Source: Bacteroidia bacterium
GTDB taxonomy: Bacteria; Bacteroidota; Bacteroidia; Bacteroidales; CAJPTX01
Reading direction: 5' to 3'
DNA: 10,148 nucleotides
NCBI GenBank assembly: GCA_905373625.1
Contig: CAJPTS010000045.1
Location: 1 to 10,148 of the forward strand
Each line of letters starts with the position of its first letter. The stretch's first letter is position 1. The position numbers were made by a program, and so were the translations under genes. The notes under the pieces were generated by a model. The model did not search any database, was not told where the DNA came from, and saw only the letters and a program-made list of their open reading frames with translations. Shown one piece after another: positions 1-6,069 of this stretch.

Positions 1-1364
1 CAGCGTTTGCTCCAACAAAATCTCACCCAAATGCTCCATATATCGTTTTCTTGCATAGTAAACAGGAAAACGAAGAGGGCGTACCTGCCATCTGTTTTGA
101 CTTGGAGAAGGAAGACTTCACAGACCCCGACTCTTTCACCGAGGTCGGTTTGACGGATATTACTACCGAATATCTTCAGCAGTTTTATGACGTTGAAGAT
201 TCGACCTACAAGGCTATCATGGCTGCGAAAAATAAGGTGCTGAGCGAGCGTGCGATAATTAAGAAAAGCTTCGACGATGGCTTTGATACCTACAATGCTG
301 TTTGGGATATGATGGATGATGACGACACGTCAAATAGCAATAACTCATCCAACTCCGATGCTTCCAACTCTGGCGCTTCCAATTCTGATAACGATGATTC
401 GGACAATTACGATTCTGGTAATTATGATTCAGACGATGACAGCGGCGATACGTATAACAATCCCTCTTCTTCAGATCCTAATAATGGAGGTAGTGCCCCT
501 AGTACGCCTAATACTCCTAGTACACCAAACACCCCGAGTGTCCCGAGTACTCCAACTACTCCGAATACACCAAGTACGCCGAGTACCCCTAACACGCCTA
601 ATACTCCCAGTACGTCGCCCAGTGATGCGCCCAAGGTTACACTTCATCTAGTTTTGGTGCTAGACATTAAGGATGAAAAAATAGGATCTTATACACAAAA
701 AAATTATGAAATGGTATCAAGCCAAATGAAGGAGATCGCTGAAACGCTTGGCATTCGGTTGAAAGAATATAAAGTGGCAGGTCCTAATTACTTTTGCGAT
801 ACTCTCGATCGTGTGCTCGATGACCTAAAACCTGATCCCAATGATGTCGTGTTTTTTCTATACGACGGGCATGGTATACCTAGAAATGAGACAGAAGTGC
901 AAAAAGAGCCATTCCCAAGTATGGCGATAATGAGTAGCTCTAAAAAATATGCAAAGATTTTCAATATGCATAAAATCTATGAGAGGATTTGCGCTAAAAA
1001 GGCTCGTCTAAACATTGTACTGAGCGAAGCTTGTAATGTAACAGGAAAGGAGCTTGAGCAGAATTGGCAAGCGAGGGGATTCCATAGTCGCGCCACCAAC
1101 AATTACTCGGTAAGTCACCTTGGTAAGCTCTTTCTCCAAGCAAGAGGCAATATGATTGGTACTTCATCCTTGCCTCATCAATTTTCGTATGCTGGTATTT
1201 TTATTAAGGCTTTTGTGCATGCTCTCGCCAAGGAGGCACATGCAATCAAGCAGCAACCTCCTTCTTGGAATTCTCTGTTTGATTATGCTAAGGTTCTAAC
1301 AGTTGAAAATGCTAAGCTTATTCAGCGTCATCAAGAACCGTTTAATGAGTCTACCATCCGCTGA
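1..1364 (+). CDS. Secreted caspase-like (C14-type) protein, copy 1, 5'-truncated by window edge
   Basis: Caspase-fold cysteine peptidase of clan CD, the first of three tandem paralogs. The frame is open from base 3 to the left edge. Bases 1-55 are identical to 1614-1668 in copy 2, where they encode the middle of the N-terminal domain, so the true start and the expected signal peptide lie outside the window. A TTG at 51 is not a real start. Visible order: end of the N-terminal domain, a Ser/Asn/Asp-rich acidic stretch (about 316-491), a Thr-Pro linker (492-623), then the caspase-like domain. The domain has a hydrophobic strand running into YDGHG (His codon 870-872) and a second strand ending SEACN (Cys codon 1032-1034), the usual His/Cys dyad layout. 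The residue two before the Cys is Glu. The protein ends STIR, and its stop shares one base with the start of copy 2. Family assignment is firm; protease activity and target are inferred. Confidence 0.83.
   Translation, partial: AFAPTKSHPNAPYIVFLHSKQENEEGVPAICFDLEKEDFTDPDSFTEVGLTDITTEYLQQFYDVEDSTYKAIMAAKNKVLSERAIIKKSFDDGFDTYNAVWDMMDDDDTSNSNNSSNSDASNSGASNSDNDDSDNYDSGNYDSDDDSGDTYNNPSSSDPNNGGSAPSTPNTPSTPNTPSVPSTPTTPNTPSTPSTPNTPNTPSTSPSDAPKVTLHLVLVLDIKDEKIGSYTQKNYEMVSSQMKEIAETLGIRLKEYKVAGPNYFCDTLDRVLDDLKPDPNDVVFFLYDGHGIPRNETEVQKEPFPSMAIMSSSKKYAKIFNMHKIYERICAKKARLNIVLSEACNVTGKELEQNWQARGFHSRATNNYSVSHLGKLFLQARGNMIGTSSLPHQFSYAGIFIKAFVHALAKEAHAIKQQPPSWNSLFDYAKVLTVENAKLIQRHQEPFNESTIR
492..623 (+). repeat. 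Thr-Pro tripeptide linker tract, copy 1
   Basis: In-frame tract of 44 residues built from STP, NTP, TTP and variant tripeptides (9-base DNA period). Bases 543-623 are identical to 2207-2287 in copy 2. It separates the acidic Ser/Asn stretch from the caspase-like domain and should be an extended, flexible linker, possibly O-glycosylated (inference). Confidence 0.8.
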
Positions 1365-3016
1365 TGAAACACTTCAAACTTTTCTTTTTTTCACTCTGCG
1401 CACTCCTTTTTAGCCTTCCCGCTTTTGCGCAGTCTTATTACGAGCTCGCTTATAAGAACCCAGCGGGGAAGCAATGTTACGGCTTTTTAATCTACGAAGA
1501 CGATGCGCATACTACAATGCGCATCGTCGAAGCGGATAACAATAATAATGTCACTGCCGCCGAAGATCTTCACTATACAGTAATGCAGGGGGCGGAAAAC
1601 GATCAGAAGTATACAGCGTTTGCTCCAACAAAATCTCACCCAAATGCTCCATATATCGTTTTCTTGCAGAGTAAGCAGAAAGACGACGAGAGCGTCCCTT
1701 CCATCTGTTTTGACTTGGAGAAGGAAGACTTCACAGACCCCGATTCTTTCACCGAGGTCGGGTTGGCGGATATTACCACCGAATATCTTCAGCAGTTTTA
1801 CGATACCGATGATCCTACCTACAAGGCTATCATGGCTGCGAAAAATAAGGTGCTGGGCGAACGTGCTATTATTAAGAAAAGCGTCGATGATGGTTTTGAT
1901 ACCTACGATGCTGTTTGGGATATGATGGATGATGACGACACGTCAAATAGCAATAACTCATCCAACTCCTATGCTTCCAACTCTGGCACTCACGATTCAG
2001 ATAACTATGATTCGGACAATTACGATTCTGGTAATTATGATTCAGACGAGGACAGCGATACGTATAACAATCCCGCCTCCTCTAACCCTAATAATGGAGG
2101 CAGTGTCCCAAGCACCCCTAACAAGCCCAGTACACCATCTACGCCCAGTGTTTCAAATACGTCAACTACACCTAATACTCCTAGTACCCCAAGCTCCCCT
2201 AATACACCGAGTACTCCAACTACTCCGAATACACCAAGTACGCCGAGTACCCCTAACACGCCTAATACTCCCAGTACGTCGCCCAGTAATGCACCCAAGG
2301 TTACACTTCATCTAGTTTTGGTGATGAATATCGATGATCCAAAGACTGGTCCTTATGCACAAAGAGATTATGATATAGTATCGAGCGAAATGAAGGCTAT
2401 CACTGAAATGCTCGGCATTCGGTTAAAAGAATATAAACTGGCGGGAGATAAGTATTATTGCGACGTCATCGATATCGTGCTCGATGAGCTAAAACCAGAT
2501 CCCAATGATGTCGTGTTTTTTGTATACAACGGACATGGATATAGGGAGGACGGACAAAAAGATCCATTCCCTATTACGGCGGCTATAAAGAGTAGCACTC
2601 AAGAATACAGAAGAGTTTACCGTATGTATGATGTCTATAAGAAGATCTGTGCCAAAAATGCTCGTCTAAATATTGTCTTGAGCTCTGCTTGTAATGTAAC
2701 AGAGTCAGATATAATACTCCAATCAAGGGGCTTGTATAGTCGTACCACCAACAACTACTCAATAAATTACCTTGGAAAGCTCTTTCTCCAAGCGCGTGGT
2801 AATATGATTGCTACTTCCGCATCGCCTCATCAATTTTCTTACGCGGGTGTTTTTATTGGGATGTTTATGAGTGCCCTCAGCAAGGAGGCACATGCAATCA
2901 ATCAGCAACCTCCTTCTTGGAATTCTATTTTCGATTATGCTAAAGTTCTAACAATAGAGAAAGCTAAGCGTTGGGGCGGGCTGCAAGAACCGATTAACGA
3001 ATCCACAATCCGCTAA
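1364..3016 (+). CDS. Secreted caspase-like (C14-type) protein, copy 2, complete
   Basis: Full-length paralog of 550 residues. Residues 1-23 are a signal peptide (MKHFK, hydrophobic core, AFA-Q cleavage site), so the product reaches the periplasm or beyond. Residues 24 to about 187 form an N-terminal domain shared by all copies; I cannot name it. Residues 188-246 are rich in Asp, Ser, Asn and Tyr. Residues 247-308 are a Thr-Pro-Asn/Ser tripeptide linker. The caspase-like domain begins near V313, with catalytic His391 in YNGHG and Cys443 in SSACN. The position two before the Cys, often acidic and used for P1 recognition in metacaspase-type enzymes, is Ser here. Start and stop overlap the neighbours by one base each (TGATG, TAATG), which points to coupled translation. 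No type IX secretion C-terminal domain is evident; the protein ends STIR as copy 1 does. The peptidase role follows from the fold and dyad; substrate unknown. Confidence 0.87.
   Translation: MKHFKLFFFSLCALLFSLPAFAQSYYELAYKNPAGKQCYGFLIYEDDAHTTMRIVEADNNNNVTAAEDLHYTVMQGAENDQKYTAFAPTKSHPNAPYIVFLQSKQKDDESVPSICFDLEKEDFTDPDSFTEVGLADITTEYLQQFYDTDDPTYKAIMAAKNKVLGERAIIKKSVDDGFDTYDAVWDMMDDDDTSNSNNSSNSYASNSGTHDSDNYDSDNYDSGNYDSDEDSDTYNNPASSNPNNGGSVPSTPNKPSTPSTPSVSNTSTTPNTPSTPSSPNTPSTPTTPNTPSTPSTPNTPNTPSTSPSNAPKVTLHLVLVMNIDDPKTGPYAQRDYDIVSSEMKAITEMLGIRLKEYKLAGDKYYCDVIDIVLDELKPDPNDVVFFVYNGHGYREDGQKDPFPITAAIKSSTQEYRRVYRMYDVYKKICAKNARLNIVLSSACNVTESDIILQSRGLYSRTTNNYSINYLGKLFLQARGNMIATSASPHQFSYAGVFIGMFMSALSKEAHAINQQPPSWNSIFDYAKVLTIEKAKRWGGLQEPINESTIR
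2102..2287 (+). repeat. Thr-Pro tripeptide linker tract, copy 2
   Basis: Same kind of tract as in copy 1 but 62 residues long, exactly six tripeptides more. The 3' part (2207-2287) is identical to copy 1, while the 5' part has diverged (NKP, SVSNTS variants). Length has therefore changed by whole in-frame units. Copy 3 lacks this tract. Confidence 0.8.
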
Positions 3017-4494
3017 TGAGAAACTTCAAGTTTTTTATTCTCTCGCTCTGCTTCTTCTTTTTTAGTCTGACTGCTTTTGCTCAGACCTATTACGAGCTTG
3101 CATATAAAAACCAAGCGGGTAAGCAGTGCTACGGCTTCATGATATACGAAGACGACGAAAATGTCTCCATGCGCGTCGTCGAACTCTCTGCAGATAATGA
3201 TGTCACTGCCGCAGACGATATCCCGTACAATGGCGAACAAGGCTCAGAAGACGGACAACAGTATACGGCGCTTGCGCCAATGAAACAGGCGTCCAATGCC
3301 CCATACATTGTCTTCTTTTGGAATAAACTGAAAGGATCGAACGAAGTTGAAATCCTGCCTGCCATCTGTTATGACCTGACCAAGAACGATTTCAAAGACC
3401 CTGATTCCTTTACCGAGGTCGGCTTGGCGGATATCACTGCCGAATATCTTCAGCAGTTTTACAATGTAGAAGATCCCGTCTATCAGTCTATTATGACTGC
3501 CCAAAAAGAGATACTGGATCAACGTATTACAATTGCAAGTAACTTAGGAGATGGCTCTGATATCTATCGAACTGTTTTAACGCTACTCGCAGAAGCTGGT
3601 GCTACTGTGGATACCAACATGCTCTCTGACCAAGGGAGCTGTTCCACTGGTACGTGTGCTCCTAGCGATGAAGATGACTCAGATGACGATGACGACCCGA
3701 GCTCTTCTGATTTTTACAATGGGAGCAATACACTATCTAATAACTCTGGGGTTACCCTCCATTTCGTCTCAGTGATTAACGCTACGGTGAATGATATTGG
3801 CTCCTCTTGCGAGCGTGATTATGACAACATCAAGAGCGAAATGAAAGGTATCTCGCAAGCCCTCGGCATTCGTATGAGAAACTACAATGTGATGGGCAAT
3901 AATTATTCGCGCGAAGGGGTTGTGCAAACTTTGCAAGAATTAGCGCCAGCGGCAAATGATATCGTCTTTTTCCTCTACAGCGGACACGGTTTTCGGTTCA
4001 ACGACCAAGAGAGCTCCTACCCAGCGATAGATCTCACCTCGTCCTCTTACGACAACATAGAGGAAAACCATCTCTTAATGAGCGATATTTATGATGAGAT
4101 CTGTTCCAAAAATGCCCGCTTGAATATAGTGCTGAGCGACTGTTGTAATACTCCGATCGGAATCGAAACACCCCCAATGCGAGAGTGTGGAACGCTCTAT
4201 TGTCGTGCTAGCAATAATTTCTCAGTCAGTCGCCTCGGGCAGCTCTTTCTCCAAGAACGGGGTAATATGCTATCCACAGCTGCCTCTCCAGGGGAGACTT
4301 CTATTTGCGACATGATGGGTGGTGTCTATACATTGGCTTTTATCCGTTCCCTTCGTAAGGAAATTAACGCAACAAATCAACAAGACGTCTCGTGGAACTC
4401 GGTCATAAATAATACCATTTCTTCCGCTCGCGAACGTAGCCAAGAAGCTGGTAACCGCCAACACGGACTTAAAGAAACCACCATTCGCCGATGA
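3016..4494 (+). CDS. Secreted caspase-like (C14-type) protein, copy 3, diverged
   Basis: Third paralog, 492 residues. Signal peptide 1-23 (hydrophobic core, AFA-Q site). The N-terminal domain (24 to about 190) clearly matches copies 1 and 2, including the DPDSFTEVGLADIT stretch. The linker differs: the Thr-Pro tract is absent, replaced by a short segment with two Cys (SCSTGTC) and an Asp-rich run (about residues 214-232). The caspase-like domain starts near V246, with His324 in YSGHG and the dyad Cys as Cys377, the second Cys of SDCCN. It has Asp two residues before that Cys, as in typical metacaspase-like motifs, so of the three this copy is closest to a canonical active site. Its start overlaps the copy 2 stop by one base and its stop overlaps the lipoprotein start by four (ATGA). 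Its divergence suggests an older duplication than the copy 1/copy 2 split. Confidence 0.87.
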   Translation: MRNFKFFILSLCFFFFSLTAFAQTYYELAYKNQAGKQCYGFMIYEDDENVSMRVVELSADNDVTAADDIPYNGEQGSEDGQQYTALAPMKQASNAPYIVFFWNKLKGSNEVEILPAICYDLTKNDFKDPDSFTEVGLADITAEYLQQFYNVEDPVYQSIMTAQKEILDQRITIASNLGDGSDIYRTVLTLLAEAGATVDTNMLSDQGSCSTGTCAPSDEDDSDDDDDPSSSDFYNGSNTLSNNSGVTLHFVSVINATVNDIGSSCERDYDNIKSEMKGISQALGIRMRNYNVMGNNYSREGVVQTLQELAPAANDIVFFLYSGHGFRFNDQESSYPAIDLTSSSYDNIEENHLLMSDIYDEICSKNARLNIVLSDCCNTPIGIETPPMRECGTLYCRASNNFSVSRLGQLFLQERGNMLSTAASPGETSICDMMGGVYTLAFIRSLRKEINATNQQDVSWNSVINNTISSARERSQEAGNRQHGLKETTIRR

Positions 4495-4982
4495 AATATT
4501 ACAGACTTTTCTTCAGCCTTTCTACACTCTCCTTGCTCGTGCTCCTTTTACAAGGCTGTGCAACAACCGAGTATGCTGTGAAGGATCTCCCAAAACTGGG
4601 ACTCTCTATCGAGGTAGAGGAGTCTAGCGAGGTGCTGGTTAATACGACGCGAGAAGTGGTGCTCCGAGATTTTGCAGGATCTATAATACACATATCCCAT
4701 CTCGACCGGCTGCAAAATGATGACGCCGAAATCGGGGAGCAGGTTATCGCTACTGCAAAAGAGCAGGGGCTAGAGCTTTCCTCATTGAAAGCCGTTAGAC
4801 TGAATGAGCATAATATCTCGGGGGTGTATATTCGCGGAGTGCGGAATGATAGCTTAGTTTTGATCGGAGGCTTTATTGGATTGCAGTCCACAGACGCCTA
4901 TCTTGCGGTCTTGTGTTTCCCACAAAGTATGCATGACGAAGCAGAACATTCGATGCGCTCGATTACTTTCAATCGGAAGTAA
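4491..4982 (+). CDS. Small lipoprotein coupled to the caspase-like operon
   Basis: Predicted lipoprotein of 163 residues. Residues 1-23 form a signal peptide II with lipobox LQGC (lipidated Cys23); the mature part is about 140 residues. It has alternating hydrophobic/polar segments suggesting a mixed alpha/beta domain (for example the strands around GVYIRGVR, LVLIGGFIGL and AYLAVLCF) and ends SITFNRK. I do not recognise a named family; a PsbP/DcrB-like fold is only a guess from the strand pattern. The ATG lies inside the end of copy 3 (4-base ATGA overlap), so production depends on translation of the upstream gene. The tight coupling suggests a role with the caspase-like proteins, such as membrane partner, inhibitor or substrate, but nothing in its sequence proves this. 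Residues after Cys23 (ATTEY) do not look like a surface-export signal. Confidence 0.82.
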   Translation: MKYYRLFFSLSTLSLLVLLLQGCATTEYAVKDLPKLGLSIEVEESSEVLVNTTREVVLRDFAGSIIHISHLDRLQNDDAEIGEQVIATAKEQGLELSSLKAVRLNEHNISGVYIRGVRNDSLVLIGGFIGLQSTDAYLAVLCFPQSMHDEAEHSMRSITFNRK

Positions 4983-5030
4983 AAGCCTAGAGGGCGACAC
5001 CATTTACACCAGAATCAAGAAACAATAATG

Positions 5031-5038
5031 TACATTTG
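5031..5038 (+). promoter_or_regulatory. Bacteroidota-type -7 promoter box
   Basis: TACATTTG is a full match to the TAnnTTTG -7 consensus used by the Bacteroidota primary sigma factor. It lies 85 bases before the lipoprotein start at 5124, which predicts transcription from about 5043-5046. No convincing -33 TTTG is seen at the usual spacing, so strength is uncertain. It would give the second lipoprotein its own promoter, separate from the caspase-like operon. Confidence 0.45.
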
Positions 5039-5044
5039 CACGTA

Positions 5045-5093
5045 TGTTGCAACAAACAGGAGAGTAGAAACTCCCTTGCTAGGGGCGTAGGAG
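5045..5093 (+). promoter_or_regulatory. Inverted-repeat-rich leader of the second lipoprotein gene
   Basis: TGTTGCAACA (5045-5054) is a perfect 10-base palindrome at the predicted transcription start, where an operator could sit. Just downstream, CTCC at 5071-5074 can pair with GGAG at 5059-5062 or with GGAG at 5090-5093, and CCCT (5073-5076) can pair with AGGG (5081-5084). These pairings are mutually exclusive, as in a switchable leader. The stems are short (4 bases), so this may be chance; no known riboswitch class is recognised. Confidence 0.25.
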
Positions 5094-5123
5094 AGGGTAT
5101 GAATTAATTGTCTAAATAGTAGT

Positions 5124-5669
5124 ATGATGAAGAAAGCATTTTGGGGTATTATGGTCGTTTTCGCAACGGCTTTTGTCTTCACTTCTTGCACCAGCAAGAT
5201 CGAGAAGTTGAAACAAGTCATCGAACAGACGAAGAAAGAAATCGGGGTTCCCGTTTCTATGAATGGAGTACTGGTGAAAGACATGGTTTTTGAGTCTGCG
5301 ACTAACTCGATGAACACCATCTATGAAATTCCTGTAGAAAATTTTGATAACCTAGCTTTCATGCTGGGGCAGCAGGTCTACAAAGAGTCTATCCTATTCT
5401 CTAAGAAAGATGATGCGAGTTTTAAGGAACTGGCGAAACTCCTAGTTGATGTAAAAGGCTCATTGAAATACACCTACGAAGTAGCAGGTGGTGGTAAAGC
5501 TCCTATAGAGCTAGTATATGGAGCTGATGAGCTTAAGAAATTAGTAGACGGTACGCTTACAGAGCCCGACATGTCGCAACTCCAACAGCCTCCACAGCCT
5601 GAGCAACCCGAAGGAGAAGGTGCTGAAGAAGATGGAATGGCTGATGGCGAAGAAGGTGGCGAAGAATAG
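5124..5669 (+). CDS. Lipoprotein of unknown function with acidic C-terminal tail
   Basis: Predicted lipoprotein of 181 residues. The signal peptide runs to a lipobox ending FTSC (Cys22). The start is one of two adjacent ATGs (5124 or 5127); the choice changes one residue. After the Cys comes a basic amphipathic helix (about residues 24-40), then a compact domain to about residue 146. This has a hydrophobic beta segment with LKYTYEV and a later DELKKL helix, a pattern I associate with uncharacterised small Bacteroidota lipoproteins without being able to name the family. Residues 147-181 are a Pro/Gln then Glu/Gly-rich acidic tail. It is 141 bases downstream of the previous gene, with its own candidate promoter, and is followed by a strong hairpin terminator, so it is probably monocistronic. 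Function is not inferable. Confidence 0.8.
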   Translation: MMKKAFWGIMVVFATAFVFTSCTSKIEKLKQVIEQTKKEIGVPVSMNGVLVKDMVFESATNSMNTIYEIPVENFDNLAFMLGQQVYKESILFSKKDDASFKELAKLLVDVKGSLKYTYEVAGGGKAPIELVYGADELKKLVDGTLTEPDMSQLQQPPQPEQPEGEGAEEDGMADGEEGGEE

Positions 5670-5695
5670 TCTTTACGGTCTTTGAGCGGATACAA

Positions 5696-5740
5696 AAGGG
5701 CTTGCCATTAGGAGCAGATCCTAAGGTAAGCCCTTATTTA
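5696..5740 (+). terminator. Intrinsic terminator after the second lipoprotein gene
   Basis: Long hairpin: AAGGGCTTGCC (5696-5706) pairs with GGTAAGCCCTT (5725-5735) with one G-U pair, and TTAGGA (5708-5713) pairs with TCCTAA (5719-5724), leaving one bulged A (5707) and a 5-base loop. The 17-pair stem is followed by an A/T-rich run (ATTTAATAAT) and preceded by ACAAAA, so it could also act on transcripts from the other strand. It begins 26 bases after the stop codon. Confidence 0.8.
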
Positions 5741-5843
5741 ATAATCCTAGAGCAAAAACTTCGAACGCTCTGAGCCTCTTCCCTCTGATTTACGAAGGTG
5801 AGGTTTCAAACAAGTGTAATGATCTCTAGGTTGCGAGGCGTGA

Positions 5844-5950
5844 CTGTCAAAATAGGAATTTAGCACACTCTTTTTAGGTGTGTTCAGAATGCGTAAAATA
5901 CAAGGCGCTGAGAATAAGAGCGAAGCGAGAGTACTGGCATATGTTAGCGC
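5844..5950 (+). repeat. Intergenic repeat, copy A (degenerate)
   Basis: Shares ordered blocks with 9818-9911: TGTCAAAAT, GAATTT, GCACAC, a T-run, CAGAATG, TAAAA and GTTAGCGC. The terminator hairpin present in copy B is eroded here, although CACAC and GTGTG flanking the T-run can still pair. GGCGCT (5904-5909) and AGCGCC (5946-5951) form an inverted repeat found only in this copy. The central part (roughly 5903-5942) differs in length and sequence from copy B. It looks like a dispersed non-coding repeat of the genome. Confidence 0.55.
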
Positions 5951-6054
5951 CCCAGAATTCCTCAAACAACACAGCAGTTTGCGCGTTATGACACTCCGTC
6001 TCGAAAATAATTTGAACTGTGTTTTTTAGATAAGTTGTATTAGTCCCTAACTTA

Positions 6055-6060
6055 AAGGAA
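6055..6060 (+). promoter_or_regulatory. Shine-Dalgarno-like site of the C10 protease gene
   Basis: AAGGAA ends 9 bases before the ATG at 6070. It is a clearer ribosome-binding sequence than those of the other genes here, where starts sit inside or directly after the preceding gene, and it supports the ATG at 6070. Confidence 0.5.
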
Positions 6061-6069
6061 GTTACAGAC

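Larger units (their letters stand above)
5741..6069. other. Non-coding stretch before the C10 protease gene
   Basis: About 330 bases without a convincing gene; short minus-strand open frames here have no recognisable protein features. It holds the degenerate repeat copy A (5844-5950), and the last 60 bases presumably carry the protease promoter. The best -7 candidate is TAATTTG (6008-6014), one base short of the TAnnTTTG consensus, so the promoter is not securely located. Confidence 0.6.

Noticed and set aside
51..53. TTG as start codon of the first caspase-like gene
   Set aside because: The frame is open to the left edge and the upstream bases match the coding sequence of copy 2 exactly; the real start is outside the window.
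492..623. Periodic DNA resembling a CRISPR or tandem non-coding repeat (also at 2102-2287)
   Set aside because: The 9-base period is in frame and encodes Thr-Pro tripeptides; there are no spacers.
422..634. Minus-strand Leu/Gly/Val-rich open frame (also at 2035-2298)
   Set aside because: It is the reverse reading of the Thr-Pro repeat tract, repetitive only because the DNA is periodic.
316..651. Plus-strand open frames in another frame over the linker (also 1929-2315)
   Set aside because: They lie inside the caspase-like genes and encode low-complexity Ile/Thr/Leu-rich sequence with no start context; both exist because the two copies are duplicates.
5747..5965. Minus-strand 72-codon open frame
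   Set aside because: It overlaps the degenerate intergenic repeat and shows no domain, signal or ribosome-binding support.
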